Shown here in pieces: positions 27,292-37,173 of a DNA stretch of 64,000 nt. Made by a program: the position numbers and the translations under genes. The notes beneath the pieces are model-generated. The model was not told the origin of the DNA. It searched no databases and saw only the letters and a program-made list of their open reading frames with translations. How positions within the stretch are numbered: the stretch's first letter is position 1; every line of letters begins with the position of its first letter. Source of the DNA: Planococcus lenghuensis (GTDB lineage Bacteria > Bacillota > Bacilli > Bacillales_A > Planococcaceae); contig NZ_CP019640.1 of assembly GCF_001999905.1 (NCBI RefSeq), positions 2,398,001 to 2,462,000 of the forward strand. The letters run 5' to 3'.

Positions 27292-28209
27292 TCAGACAAA
27301 CAAAGCGAAAATGATCATCGAGACAAACAGTATGGTCATGTAATTCAGCGAATAGATGAACATCTGCATTGCCCATTTTAAATCATTTTTGGCACTGAAA
27401 CCGCGAAGGGCTAAAATGAGCCAGCCGATATTCAATACAGTCGCCAGGATTACGAATCCTGCACCGAGTTCCAGCAGAAGCAACGGAAGCGGGAACAGCA
27501 CAAGCACCCATGCAAGCATGGATTTCTTCGTGCGTGCGAACCCTTTGATGACCGGAAGCATCGGAATTCCGGCTGCCCGGTATTCTTCCGTCCGTTTCAT
27601 CGCCAGCGCATAAAAATGGGGCGGCTGCCAGGCAAACATGATCAGGAACAATGCCCATGCCCCCGGCCCGAGGGCCGGTTCGACTGCAGCCCAGCCGATT
27701 AGCGGCGGGATGGCTCCGGAAATACTGCCAACAATCGTATTGCTGACATGGCGGCGTTTTGACCACATGGAGTACAGCACCACATATGCCAGCACTCCTG
27801 CAATGCCCCACAGACCCGCAGCCACTGAAGCGGAAAACAATAAGATTTCGCCTACAACAATGAAAGACAATGCCATCGCCAGAACAGCTGACGGTTTAAA
27901 TCTGCCGGTGACTGTCGGCCGCGACTTTGTCCGGGACATGACCGGATCGATATCCTGGTCAATATAATTGTTCATAGCCGCAGATCCGGCAATAATGAAA
28001 GCAGATCCTGCTATGGCGAGCACCAGAAGGTCCAATTCCTGAAGAAAATGTCTTCCTGAAAACTGGAAAGCCAGCCAGAGGCCGGTGAAAACTGTGATCA
28101 GATTGGAATTGACAATCCCAATTTTGATCAGCGCTAAAAAGTCCTGTATGAAGGTTGCAGTTTCCGTCTCCGCGGTTTGCGGTGCGGAAAGCGACCGGCC
28201 ATTAGACAT
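27292..28209 (-). CDS. ctaB: Protoheme IX farnesyltransferase (heme O synthase)
   Basis: UbiA-family prenyltransferase of about 305 residues starting MSNGRSLSAPQ, preceded by AAAGGAGGAGG. It attaches a farnesyl group to heme b, giving heme O. The Asp-rich motif NYIDQDIDPVMSRTKSRP lies at about residues 80-97, followed by about eight further membrane helices. It is the first gene of the cta run and divergent from ctaA, which uses its product. Confidence 0.96.
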   Translation of the reverse strand: MSNGRSLSAPQTAETETATFIQDFLALIKIGIVNSNLITVFTGLWLAFQFSGRHFLQELDLLVLAIAGSAFIIAGSAAMNNYIDQDIDPVMSRTKSRPTVTGRFKPSAVLAMALSFIVVGEILLFSASVAAGLWGIAGVLAYVVLYSMWSKRRHVSNTIVGSISGAIPPLIGWAAVEPALGPGAWALFLIMFAWQPPHFYALAMKRTEEYRAAGIPMLPVIKGFARTKKSMLAWVLVLFPLPLLLLELGAGFVILATVLNIGWLILALRGFSAKNDLKWAMQMFIYSLNYMTILFVSMIIFALFV

Positions 28210-28471
28210 AGAACCTCCTCCTTTCAATGTTGTAAGCTGATTCCGCTAATCCTTACTATATCGAATTCCCACCCATATTTCTACACGCAACTAGCAATTC
28301 ACAGGAAATGCGGGGATTTCGAATGATTTCGCAGGAATACATACTCTTCCATGATACAGCACGAATCTGTTTTTTTTTAGATGTAAACGATGCCTTTTTT
28401 GAACAGTTTGTGAAAGAGCAGGCAATAGTTTTGTCCATTTTCCGAAACTTACCGGTCCTGCCCGTTTTTCA

Positions 28472-28500
28472 TTGTTTTTTAAAAGGACATTCGCTATTAT
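28472..28500 (+). promoter_or_regulatory. Promoter for ctaA
   Basis: TTGTTT (28472-28477) and TATTAT (28495-28500) are 17 bases apart in the 360-bp divergent ctaB-ctaA region. Just downstream is the short palindrome GGGCATACGCCC, which could be an operator. The rest of the region (28210-28470) shows no gene. Confidence 0.5.
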
Positions 28501-28569
28501 CGAGTATGCGGGCATACGCCCATGCATATTAAGCAATTGGTTTGTTCAGATAGAAAAGTAGGTGTCTCC

Positions 28570-29487
28570 ATGCGCGGAAAACAATCGACATATTTAAAAT
28601 GGCTGGCCGTTGCGGCAACGGTCGGCATGCTTCTGATCCTGCTTGGCGGGGCGCTTGTCACAAAAACAGAAAGCGGAATGGGATGCGGCCGCAGTTGGCC
28701 CGGCTGCAATGGTGAACTGATTCCGACAGAAATTACTGCTGAAGTGCTTATTGAATTTTCACACCGGCTCGTAACTGGATCGGTCGGCATTTTAATTGTT
28801 GTTCTGGCTGTTTGGGCATGGCTGGCATACGGTCATATTCGGGAGACAAAATTCCTTGCTTTCATGGCTGTGTTCTTTCTCATTCTCCAAGCTCTCATTG
28901 GAGCAGCCCAAGTGCTGTGGGGACAGGGAGATTTCATTCTTGCCCTGCATTTCGGCATTTCCCTGCTTTCCTTTGCGGCAGTTCTTCTGCTGACACTTCT
29001 GATTTTCGAAGTGGACAGGAAGTTCAATGCTGACCGGCTCCGAATTGGAAACAAGTTAAAAGTGCATACCATCGGCGTAACCCTTTATTCGTACATCGTC
29101 ATCTATACCGGGGCTCTCGTCCGTCATACGGAATCAAGTCTTGTATGTGCCGATTGGCCTCTGTGCAGAAACGATCAATTCGCTCTTCCGTATAACCGGT
29201 TTGAGTGGGTACAGATGGGACACCGCCTGGCGGCTGCGCTTATTGTTGTGTGGCTTGGCTATATCGCCTGGCATACCTATAAGCAGTACCGGGACCAGAA
29301 AGTGCTGCAGCGCGGCTGGCTGATTGCTTTTACGCTTGTCCTGCTGCAGGCGACGACCGGCATGCTCGTGGTCCTGACCCAGCTGAACCTGGTCATTTCA
29401 CTTCTGCACTCCCTGTTCATCTCGCTGCTGTTCGGGCTTCTGTGCTATATGATTATGCTGATTTCAAGAAGCAAGCATTCTTTATGA
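28570..29487 (+). CDS. ctaA: Heme A synthase
   Basis: Membrane enzyme of about 305 residues oxidising the C8 methyl of heme O to the formyl group of heme A. The start MRGKQSTYLKWL follows AGGTG. Eight helices are arranged as two four-helix halves. The first half has the Cys39/Cys46 pair (GCGRSWPGC) and His65 in the FSHR motif; the second half has CADWPLC and MGHRLAAAL. The pattern is that of B. subtilis CtaA. An IS element inserts just after its stop. Confidence 0.96.
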   Translation: MRGKQSTYLKWLAVAATVGMLLILLGGALVTKTESGMGCGRSWPGCNGELIPTEITAEVLIEFSHRLVTGSVGILIVVLAVWAWLAYGHIRETKFLAFMAVFFLILQALIGAAQVLWGQGDFILALHFGISLLSFAAVLLLTLLIFEVDRKFNADRLRIGNKLKVHTIGVTLYSYIVIYTGALVRHTESSLVCADWPLCRNDQFALPYNRFEWVQMGHRLAAALIVVWLGYIAWHTYKQYRDQKVLQRGWLIAFTLVLLQATTGMLVVLTQLNLVISLLHSLFISLLFGLLCYMIMLISRSKHSL

Positions 29488-29585
29488 TCTTTATAAAAAA
29501 ACAAACGGGGCTGTCCCGAAAGGTCATGAAAAATGACCTCGAGGGGCAGTTCCTTTTTCTATTCGTAAAGAAGTAGCTGGGGTTC

Positions 29586-29690
29586 GGCCCGGCGGACGCT
29601 TTCCGCGGGCACGGCTTCAGACGCTTCCCTCGCTGGGCTCGGTCCAGGGTCTTCAGCTCGTGCTGGTCCCGCAGGAGTCGCCGCCGGCCT
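29586..29690 (+). repeat. Structured GC-rich repeat, copy A (in IS leader)
   Basis: A stretch of about 105 bases with inverted ends (GGCCCGGCGG and CCGCCGGCC) and inner motifs GCTTTCCGCGGGC, CAGGGTCTTC and CGCAGGAGTC. The same motifs in the same order occur in reverse orientation at 46532-46634. It lies between the left IS end and the transposase start. Confidence 0.65.
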
Positions 29691-29780
29691 TCCCGCTAGT
29701 CAAGTCATCAGCGCATACAAAAATCGTCCGTTTCTGTAAAATGGGAGTTACCACACCACCACTCAGAAAGGACGATTTTT

Positions 29781-31270
29781 ATACGCAATCCAACGATTGC
29801 TTACACCGATTATACCACGCAACCGGCTCTTCCGTCAGGTAAATTACTTGAACACGAAACCGCAGTTTCCACCCAAGGGCGCCGGCCGGCTCCCGCATTC
29901 AAACCGTATGATCCGAACCAGACCTTATGCATTCCTGATATTGGCGCCCTGATTCCCGACCATCATGTGGCTCGTGTGGTGGATCAACTGGTTGAGGCTT
30001 ACCCTGAGGAAGTGTTGACCGCCTGCTACCCTGGCGGCGGGCGGCCACCCTTCCACCCGAAACTGATGCTCAAAGTTATTCTCTATGCCTATTCCCAAAA
30101 AGTTTATTCCTGCCGGGGCATCGCCACGATGCTGCACGAGGATCTTCCGGCGATCTGGCTGGCGGCGATGCAGAAACCGGATTTCCGGACCATCAACCAT
30201 TTCCGGAGCGTCCGAATGGGAGCGGTCATCGATCAGTTATTCGAGTTCACTGTTTTGGAACTTCACCGGCAAGGGTTTGTCGAGTTTGAGAACTACTTCC
30301 TGGACGGGACGAAGATGGAAGCGGACGCCAATAAGTATAGCTTTGTCTTCCGTAAGGCGGTGACGGGGCAGGAAGCGAAACTGAAAATCAGAATCCAGGA
30401 AACGCTTCAGGAAATCCAGGAGATTGCCAAGGCGGAGGGATTGGAACTGGGCCAGCTGGCCGAGGAGCCGGCGGCTGTGGAATTGGCTTCAGTTGCGAAC
30501 CGGCTGGAAGACCAAGTGGATATCCTGACGGATCTCATCGCTGAGGAAAAGCTCGTGGAAAACAGAAAAGGACTCCGCAAACGGCACAGTCTCCTGAAAA
30601 AGAAAGTGAAACTGATTCGTGAAAACTTCATTCCTCGCCAAGAAACGTATGCGGAACAGCTCGCCGTCTGTGGAGAGCGCAACAGCTTCTCGAAGACGGA
30701 CCCGGACGCCACATTCATGCGGATGAAGGAAGATCATATGAAGAATGGCCAGCTGAAACCCGGATACAATATCCAGATGGCGACCGAGAATCAATTCGTG
30801 CTGTTCTATACCATTCATCAGCGCCCGGGAGATGCTCGCTGCCTGATTCCACATCTGGAAGCGCTGCAGGCATCTGCCCTGCCTATGCCGAAGACCATCG
30901 TCGCGGATGCCGGCTATGGAAGCGAAGAGAACTACCTCTACCTGATCGGGGATGAAAAAGAACCGCTTGCCGGCTTCCTGATCCCGTATGGCACCTATCT
31001 GAAAGAGCAGACGAAGAAGTTTAAAAACAATGAATGGAACGTGAAAAACTGGACGTATGAAGAAGCGGATGACCGATTCATCTGTCCAAACGGCCGCCGC
31101 GTCGTTTTCAAAAAATATCAGGAGAAGAAAACATCGAATTTGGACTTATCGCCATGGCGCATAATTTTCGGAAAGTGGCCGGTTTCCTCCGTTCACTTTC
31201 CGAAAAAGTAGACTTTAAAAAACAGGGAGAGAACAACCAATTGGTTATTCTCTCCCTGTTTTTAATTTAG
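29781..31270 (+). pseudogene. IS1182 family transposase, broken
   Basis: The frame from 29781 continues to 31211 and encodes a DUF772-type N terminus (KPYDPNQT...IPDHHVARVVDQL) and part of the DDE domain, with DGTKMEADAN and VADAGYGSEEN supplying the first two Asp. After the zinc-like segment FICPNGRRVVFKKYQ the protein jumps out of frame. The true C terminus (EFGLIAMAHNFRKVAGF) continues in another frame from 31136 to 31270. Roughly 60-80 residues including the expected catalytic Glu are missing. The position where a start is expected, 8 bases after AAAGGA, reads ATA (29781) rather than ATG; the first standard start is a GTG at 29967. It is therefore inactive. Confidence 0.85.
31219..31266 (+). 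terminator. Terminator of the IS transposase
   Basis: AACAGGGAGAGAA..AACC pairs with GGTT..TTCTCTCCCTGTT around AATT with one mismatch, followed by TTTTTAATTT. This stem of about 18 bp overlaps the end of the transposase remnant. Confidence 0.85.
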
Positions 31271-31304
31271 GGGGGCTTTTTGGACAGCCCCGTTTGTTTT
31301 TTTA

Positions 31305-34300
31305 TTATTTCCGATCCATTTCAATCAGCAGATCGCCTGTTGCAATCCCTTCATTCGGACTGACGTAAATCTCTCGGATGGTTCCATCAAATGGTGCCTG
31401 AACGGTCGTTTCCATCTTCATCGCCTCTGTTACCAGCAAATGGTCTCCGCGTCTTACTTCAGCACCTTTTTCTGTAACAACTTTCAGCACAGTGCCCGGC
31501 ATGGTCGCTCCGATATGGCTGTCGTCAGCAGGATTCGCCTTCAGGTGGGCCGCATTGTCAGTCTCTACTGCCATATCCTGAATGTTGATCTCCCGCGGCT
31601 GGCCATTCAGCTCAAAGTACATCGTCCGCATTCCGTTTTTCTGCGGTTCACCGATGGACACAAGCTTGATCATCAACGTTTTTCCTTTTTCAATCTCTAC
31701 TTGAATTTCCTCACCGAGACGCATGCCATATAGGAACGTCATCGTGTCCAACACCGAAACATTGCCGAACTGCTCATTGGTCGCTGTGTACTGATCAAAG
31801 ACTTTTGGATACAGCGCATATGCAAGCATTTCATGACTTGTTACCGGCCGATCCAGCTTCTGGAATAATTCTTCATTAATTCTTTCAAAATCAGCCGGCT
31901 CCAGCAATTCTCCTGGACGTACCGTAATCGGTTTTCTTCCTTTTAGAATGACTTTCTGAAGATCTTCAGGAAATCCGCCGTAAGGCTGACCGATATATCC
32001 TTCAAAGAATTCGATGACAGAATCCGGAAAATCAAGGGCTTCCCCTTTTGTCAAAACAGTTTCTTCATCCAGGTTATTCTGTACCATGAAGAGCGCCATA
32101 TCGCCCACCACTTTCGATGATGGAGTTACTTTGACCACATCGCCGAACAGCAGGTTCACCCGGGAATACATGTCTTTCACTTGCTCCCACCGGGCACCGA
32201 GACCAACGGCTTTCGACTGTTGCTGGAGATTTGAATATTGCCCACCCGGCATTTCGTGAACGTAAATTTCAGAATGCGGACTGTTCATTCCGCTCTCGAA
32301 ATCATGGTAGTAACGTCGCACATCTTCCCAGTAACGTGATAATTTCTCAAGCGACGCGACATCACCGCGCACTTCCCGCTTTCCGCCGCTCAATGCATAG
32401 TGAAGCGTACTTGCAGAAGGCTGGGAAGTCAGCCCCGCCATGGAACTCAACGCCGTATCCACGATGTCTGCTCCTGCTTCAATGGCTTTTGCATACAGGA
32501 ACACACCATTACCGCTTGTGTCATGCGTATGCAGATGGATCGGAAGCGAAACAGTCTCTTTAAGTTCTGAAATCAGGCGGTAAGCAGCTTCAGGCTTCAA
32601 GAGGCCGGCCATATCCTTGATCGCCAGAATGTGTGCGCCGGAATCTTCCAATGCTTTCGCCATTTCCTTATAGTAATTCAGTGTATACTTATCGCGGGAT
32701 GGATTCAGAATATCACCAGTATAGCAAATCGCCGCTTCCGCCACTTTTCCGGACTGCCGAACTTCATCAATTGCCACTTCCATGCCTTTCAGCCAATTGA
32801 GTGAATCGAAAATGCGGAATACATCAATTCCGGCGTGACCGGCCTGCCGGATGAATTCCCGAATAACGTTGTCGGGATAGTTCTTGTAACCGACCGCATT
32901 CGCACCCCGGAACAGCATTTGGAACATGACGTTCGGGATTTCTTTCCGGAGCTGGATCAGCCGCTGCCATGGATCTTCTTTGAGGAATCGGTACGACACA
33001 TCAAACGTCGCCCCTCCCCACATCTCTAGTGAAAACAGGTCCGGCTGCAGTCTGGCTGTCTCTTTGGCAATATCAAACAAGTCATAGGACCGGACACGGG
33101 TAGCGAGCAGCGACTGATGGGCATCACGCATCGTCGTATCCGTCAGCAGCACGTCCTGCTGGTTCTTGACCCATTTAATCAGCCCATCCACGCCTTCACG
33201 TTCAAGAATCTGTTTTGTTCCTTCCGATGCCGGTTGCCGGAGATCGACTTCCGGTTTCCGCGGGTCCGCATAAATCGGTTTAAGCTTTTTCTCAATTCCA
33301 GGAAATCCATTTACAGTAACGTTTCCGATATAGCTGAGCAGTTTCGTTCCACGGTCTTTCCGGACCGGAAAAATGAACAGTTCAGGTGTTGAGTCGATGA
33401 AACCGGTATCAAATTCACCGCTCAGGAATTTTTCGTGTTTTACTACGTTTTCCAGGAATGGAATATTCGTTTTAATCCCGCGGATTCGGAATTCCTGTAA
33501 GTTCCGATCCATTTTCGCAGCTGCTTCCTGGAAAGTAACCCCCCACGTGGATACTTTCACCAGCAACGAATCGTAGAAAGGTGTAATGACAGCTCCCTGG
33601 AATCCATTGCCTGCATCAAGCCGGACGCCAAAGCCGCCGCCAGACCGGTATGTCATCAATTTGCCTGCATCCGGCATAAAGCCATTCAGCGGATCTTCTG
33701 TTGTCACACGGGATTGAATGGCATGTCCGAACAGCGGAATTTCGTTTTGCTGCGGAATCCTCACTTCCGGCGAATGCAGGCTATATCCTTGGGCAATGTG
33801 AATTTGTGCATGCACAATATCGATCCCTGTCACCATTTCCGTAATTGTGTGTTCCACTTGGATTCTTGGATTTACTTCAATGAAGTAAAATTCATCATCT
33901 GCTACCAGGAATTCAACAGTTCCTGCGTTAACATAGGACACGTTATTCATCAGTTTAACAGCAGCTTCACAAATGCGGTTTCGGAGCTCGTCGGAAAGCG
34001 AATTTGAAGGAGCAATTTCCACTACTTTCTGGTGGCGCCGCTGAATGGAGCAATCCCGTTCGTACAGGTGGATGATATTTCCTGACATGTCCCCAAGGAT
34101 TTGGACTTCGATATGCTTGGGCTTACTGATGAATTTCTCCACATACATTTCATCCGATCCAAATGCCGCTTTTGCTTCAGATTTCGCCCGCTCGTATGCT
34201 TCCGGCAATTCCTCTGCGTTGTTCACAATCCGCATACCGCGTCCTCCGCCACCCAGTGACGCTTTAATCATCAGCGGAAAACCTGCGGATGCAGCAAAAT

Positions 34301-34745
34301 CCTGCACTTCCTCAAGGGATGCAACAGGACCGTCAGACCCTGGAATGACCGGGATGCCAGCCTTGATGGCTTGGTCGCGCGCTTTCACTTTATCGCCGAA
34401 CATATCAAGATGCTTCGATTCCGGGCCGATAAAAACGATGCCTTCTTCTTCACAGCGCCGGGCAAAATGAACGTTTTCTGACAGAAATCCGTAACCGGGA
34501 TGGATGGCATCTGATCCCGAATCCTTTGCGATTTCGATGATTCCTTCAATATCAAGATAAGCATCAATCGGCTTTTTCCCTTCGCCGACCAGATACGATT
34601 CATCAGCCTTATAACGGTGAAATGATCCCTTATCTTCCCGGGAATAAATCGCAACTGTGCGAAGATTCAGTTCTGTACAGGCGCGGAAAATCCGAATAGC
34701 GATTTCTCCGCGGTTAGCAACCAATATTTTTTTAATCGTCTTCAA
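31305..34745 (-). CDS. pycA: Pyruvate carboxylase
   Basis: Biotin enzyme of 1146 residues converting pyruvate and bicarbonate to oxaloacetate. Domains in order: biotin carboxylase (about 4-450, with KASLGGGGRGMR and EVNPRIQVEHTITE), carboxyltransferase (about 530-800, with LLTDTTMRDAHQS and the HTHDTSGNG metal site), the conserved PYC_OADA region, and the biotinyl domain with EAMKME near residue 1112. Length and order are normal. It lies 15 bases after ftsW on the same strand. The IS right end abuts its stop codon, so the original terminator is displaced or replaced. Confidence 0.97.
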   Translation of the reverse strand: MKTIKKILVANRGEIAIRIFRACTELNLRTVAIYSREDKGSFHRYKADESYLVGEGKKPIDAYLDIEGIIEIAKDSGSDAIHPGYGFLSENVHFARRCEEEGIVFIGPESKHLDMFGDKVKARDQAIKAGIPVIPGSDGPVASLEEVQDFAASAGFPLMIKASLGGGGRGMRIVNNAEELPEAYERAKSEAKAAFGSDEMYVEKFISKPKHIEVQILGDMSGNIIHLYERDCSIQRRHQKVVEIAPSNSLSDELRNRICEAAVKLMNNVSYVNAGTVEFLVADDEFYFIEVNPRIQVEHTITEMVTGIDIVHAQIHIAQGYSLHSPEVRIPQQNEIPLFGHAIQSRVTTEDPLNGFMPDAGKLMTYRSGGGFGVRLDAGNGFQGAVITPFYDSLLVKVSTWGVTFQEAAAKMDRNLQEFRIRGIKTNIPFLENVVKHEKFLSGEFDTGFIDSTPELFIFPVRKDRGTKLLSYIGNVTVNGFPGIEKKLKPIYADPRKPEVDLRQPASEGTKQILEREGVDGLIKWVKNQQDVLLTDTTMRDAHQSLLATRVRSYDLFDIAKETARLQPDLFSLEMWGGATFDVSYRFLKEDPWQRLIQLRKEIPNVMFQMLFRGANAVGYKNYPDNVIREFIRQAGHAGIDVFRIFDSLNWLKGMEVAIDEVRQSGKVAEAAICYTGDILNPSRDKYTLNYYKEMAKALEDSGAHILAIKDMAGLLKPEAAYRLISELKETVSLPIHLHTHDTSGNGVFLYAKAIEAGADIVDTALSSMAGLTSQPSASTLHYALSGGKREVRGDVASLEKLSRYWEDVRRYYHDFESGMNSPHSEIYVHEMPGGQYSNLQQQSKAVGLGARWEQVKDMYSRVNLLFGDVVKVTPSSKVVGDMALFMVQNNLDEETVLTKGEALDFPDSVIEFFEGYIGQPYGGFPEDLQKVILKGRKPITVRPGELLEPADFERINEELFQKLDRPVTSHEMLAYALYPKVFDQYTATNEQFGNVSVLDTMTFLYGMRLGEEIQVEIEKGKTLMIKLVSIGEPQKNGMRTMYFELNGQPREINIQDMAVETDNAAHLKANPADDSHIGATMPGTVLKVVTEKGAEVRRGDHLLVTEAMKMETTVQAPFDGTIREIYVSPNEGIATGDLLIEMDRK

Positions 34746-34760
34746 ACATAACCCCTGCCT

Positions 34761-35930
34761 TTACTCGTTTAATTTTTCATACTTGTGAACCGTTGAAACA
34801 TTCAGAAGAATCCCCATAGCTAACGATAACAAAACGATGGACGTTCCGCCATAGCTGATGAATGGCAGCGGCACACCGGTCAGTGGAATGATTCCCGTCA
34901 GACCGCCCAGGTTAACAAAGCTCTGGATTCCGATCATACTGCCGACCCCGGCAGCCAGCATCCGGGCAAGCGGATCTTTCGTTGTCATCGCGATGGATAA
35001 AGCTTTCAGCACGATAAACGCCAGACCGCCGATAACAAAAGCTACACCAAGCACGCCTAGTTCTTCCGCAATGACCGCCATGATGAAATCGGTATGGGGT
35101 TCCGGCAGATATCCGAGCTTCTGTATCGACTGACCAAGGCCGAGTCCCGATAAACCGCCGGATCCTATGGCCAGATAGCCGTTCACAATCTGAAATCCAT
35201 AGCCGAGTTCATCGGAAAACGGATTAAAGAAGGCATCGACCCGGCCAAGGCGTTTCTCGGTGAAAATCTGATCGCCGGCGAAGATCATGAAAGGAATGAT
35301 AAAAATGGCGACAGCCCCGACCACGATACTTGAGAGCCGCATAAAAACGTTAAAGCGGATTCCGCTTGCCGCCATAACACAAAGACCGATCATACCAATT
35401 AGCGTGGCCGTCCCAAGATCGGGCTCAAGGAACACAAGAAAAATTGCAAACGTCATGACTACCACCGGCGGAATGATTCCTTGGTTTAACTGATTGATCG
35501 TCCCGTTATCGTATTTATTGGCAAATGCACCGGCCAGATAAAGGATGATGCCGATTTTCGCCACTTCCGAAGGCTGCATGTTCACGAGTCCCATAATACT
35601 GATCCAGCTCTGTGCACCGCCATTTGCTTCCCCGATGAAATGGACGAGTATCAGTCCAAGGAACATCACTGCAAGGATTGCCGTCAGTACTCTTCGATTG
35701 CGGAAATATTTATAAGGGAATAAAGCAGCAACGGCCAGCACCGGAAGCGAAATGGCCAAGTTGAACAGCTGCCGGATGAAGTAATGGTTCGGTGATTGAT
35801 CGAGGACGTTATAGGCCCATGCTATACTGGCGCTGTAAATCATGATCAGCCCGAAAATCGAAAGTGCTATGTATGTAAAGAATAAGTGAAAATCAAAATA
35901 CCGTCTATATTTCTCTATGTACGCTTTCAT
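34761..35930 (-). CDS. ftsW: FtsW/RodA family peptidoglycan polymerase (FtsW)
   Basis: SEDS glycosyltransferase of 389 residues with ten membrane helices. The central SEDS motifs are present: GGAQSWISIMGLVNMQPSEVAKIG, FLEPDLGTA and the C-terminal PFISYGGTSIVLLSLAMG. It polymerises septal glycan with PBP2B. Position directly upstream of pycA and downstream of ylaN matches B. subtilis ftsW (ylaO), distinguishing it from rodA and spoVE. Confidence 0.93.
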   Translation of the reverse strand: MKAYIEKYRRYFDFHLFFTYIALSIFGLIMIYSASIAWAYNVLDQSPNHYFIRQLFNLAISLPVLAVAALFPYKYFRNRRVLTAILAVMFLGLILVHFIGEANGGAQSWISIMGLVNMQPSEVAKIGIILYLAGAFANKYDNGTINQLNQGIIPPVVVMTFAIFLVFLEPDLGTATLIGMIGLCVMAASGIRFNVFMRLSSIVVGAVAIFIIPFMIFAGDQIFTEKRLGRVDAFFNPFSDELGYGFQIVNGYLAIGSGGLSGLGLGQSIQKLGYLPEPHTDFIMAVIAEELGVLGVAFVIGGLAFIVLKALSIAMTTKDPLARMLAAGVGSMIGIQSFVNLGGLTGIIPLTGVPLPFISYGGTSIVLLSLAMGILLNVSTVHKYEKLNE

Positions 35931-35967
35931 GCAGTTCCCTCATTCTGTCCATGTAGTTGAGATTAGT

Positions 35968-35997
35968 AAAAAAACTCAAACTGGGTGGTTTGAGTTT
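35968..35997 (-). terminator. Terminator after ylaN
   Basis: AAACTCAAAC and GTTTGAGTTT form a perfect 10-bp stem with a 6-base loop and a T run on the minus strand, 4 bases after the ylaN stop. Confidence 0.88.
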
Positions 35998-36000
35998 CAG

Positions 36001-36282
36001 TCATTTATTCGTATACGCCTCATGAAGGAGTGACAGCTTCTTCTCAAGTGTATCGATCAATAGTTTGCCTTCTTCCCGGTCAATCAGGCCGAGTTTAACA
36101 GCAAAATCAATTTCACGCGATAAGCCAAACATCTGGGTATCCAGAACCTCTTCATAGAGCGGGCATTGAGGCATTGTCAGATGATCCATCTGGACCTTGA
36201 TCAGTTGCTCAATTTTCGCGGCATCTGCTCTGAGGAGTTCTGTAGCTTTCAGCTGATATGATTGTTCCTTTGTATGTTCCAT
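36001..36282 (-). CDS. ylaN: YlaN family iron-responsive protein
   Basis: Helical protein of 93 residues. The family core [20 protein letters not shown] and [27 protein letters not shown] is nearly invariant in Bacillales. In Staphylococcus and Bacillus YlaN is reported to bind iron and to modulate Fur activity, being needed under iron limitation. GGGGAG precedes the ATG. Confidence 0.93.
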   Translation of the reverse strand: MEHTKEQSYQLKATELLRADAAKIEQLIKVQMDHLTMPQCPLYEEVLDTQMFGLSREIDFAVKLGLIDREEGKLLIDTLEKKLSLLHEAYTNK

Positions 36283-36454
36283 GAGGACTCCCCCATACTT
36301 GATATTTCTTCTCAGTGTCGCTTGTCTTAAAGTGTAGCTGTAATTCCGGCAAATTGCAAGCTCGTTTACAGGAATGGGCTGAATCCCTTTGTCGTTTCAC
36401 CAGGAACAGTTATACTGGTAATAATGACTATTTTATTTTTGGAGGCTTTTAATT

Positions 36455-36967
36455 ATGGAAATGATTATACCTGTTAAAGGAGCTGTGGCTTTCCAGATCA
36501 CATTGGACCCCGGCACATGGATTTTTGATGACCGCAAAATTGAGCTGACTGATTTCTTCAGCGGCAATACAGAAGAAACAGATGAGCTGGAAGAATACAA
36601 ACGGGCAACCGGTGCACATTGGTCCCGTGAAATCATGGAAGGGGCAGTATTTCCGCCTACGCTGAAGACAGAACGCAAATTCAAGAAATCAGAATTGCTG
36701 ACAGGGACGTTCGGCATGCGCCTGGAACCTTTCCTCAATAATGCCCAGCCGCTGGAAGGGGCGAATCAGGTGGTGATCGAGACAAAAGATGGCGAAACAG
36801 CTTTTGATATCGAAACGGCGAAGTCCCTTCTGCTGAAGTTCAGCCATGAAGGGAAACCGCTCCAGGAAGATGGACCCGCACACGTGCTGCTTCCGGATGG
36901 TTCGAACAGCGATCATCCCATCACGGATGTCCGGGCGATCCGTGTGGAGAAGGTGACAGCCGTATGA
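36455..36967 (+). CDS. Conserved protein of unknown function (YlaL position)
   Basis: Soluble acidic protein of 170 residues with no signal, membrane helix or cofactor motif. It starts MEMIIPVKGAVAFQITLDPGTWIFDDRKIEL, and a central stretch HWSREIMEGAVFPPTLKTERKFKK looks conserved. By gene order it may correspond to B. subtilis ylaL, but I cannot confirm this from sequence. GGAGGC lies before the ATG. It overlaps the next gene by 4 bases (ATGA). Confidence 0.65.
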   Translation: MEMIIPVKGAVAFQITLDPGTWIFDDRKIELTDFFSGNTEETDELEEYKRATGAHWSREIMEGAVFPPTLKTERKFKKSELLTGTFGMRLEPFLNNAQPLEGANQVVIETKDGETAFDIETAKSLLLKFSHEGKPLQEDGPAHVLLPDGSNSDHPITDVRAIRVEKVTAV

Positions 36968-37173
36968 TGGTGCAGTGTGTGATCTGTGACATCCTTGAGG
37001 AGTTGGACAACACGGCACCTGAGGCAAAGCGATTGCGCAATCGGCCGATCCACACGTATATGTGCGCGGCTTGCCACGAACGCGTGACCGCACGGACGAA
37101 TGAGCGCATTGCGACCGGCAAGTTCCGATTTTACAGAAGTTCCCGAAGAATCGAAGGGGATTTCTATTCATGA
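36964..37173 (+). CDS. YlaI family zinc-ribbon protein (DUF2197)
   Basis: Small protein of 69 residues with two cysteine pairs (CVIC near the N terminus and CAACH in the middle) forming a zinc ribbon, and the conserved AKRLRNRPIHTYMC segment. The second ATG at 36967 is an equally good start. It is coupled by ATGA overlaps to both neighbours. Function unknown; matches B. subtilis ylaI in order. Confidence 0.88.
   Translation: MMVQCVICDILEELDNTAPEAKRLRNRPIHTYMCAACHERVTARTNERIATGKFRFYRSSRRIEGDFYS

Larger units (their letters stand above)
29493..31305 (+). mobile_element. Decayed IS1182-like insertion sequence
   Basis: The ends are perfect 24-bp inverted repeats at 29493-29516 and 31282-31305, each reading ATAAAAAAAC then AAACGGGGCTGTCC inward. 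Between them lie a 265-base leader with a hairpin (29521-29539) and a structured repeat, a broken transposase gene and a strong terminator palindrome. The right end touches the pycA stop codon and the left end is 5 bases after the ctaA stop. The outer A/T runs may be partly host sequence, so the true element edge could be at the GGGGCTGTCC core. No target duplication longer than two bases is visible. Confidence 0.85.

Noticed and set aside
28256-28520. A small gene in the ctaB-ctaA divergent region
   Set aside because: The frames here (60-97 codons) are Phe/Ser/Thr-rich with no ribosome sites and overlap expected promoters.
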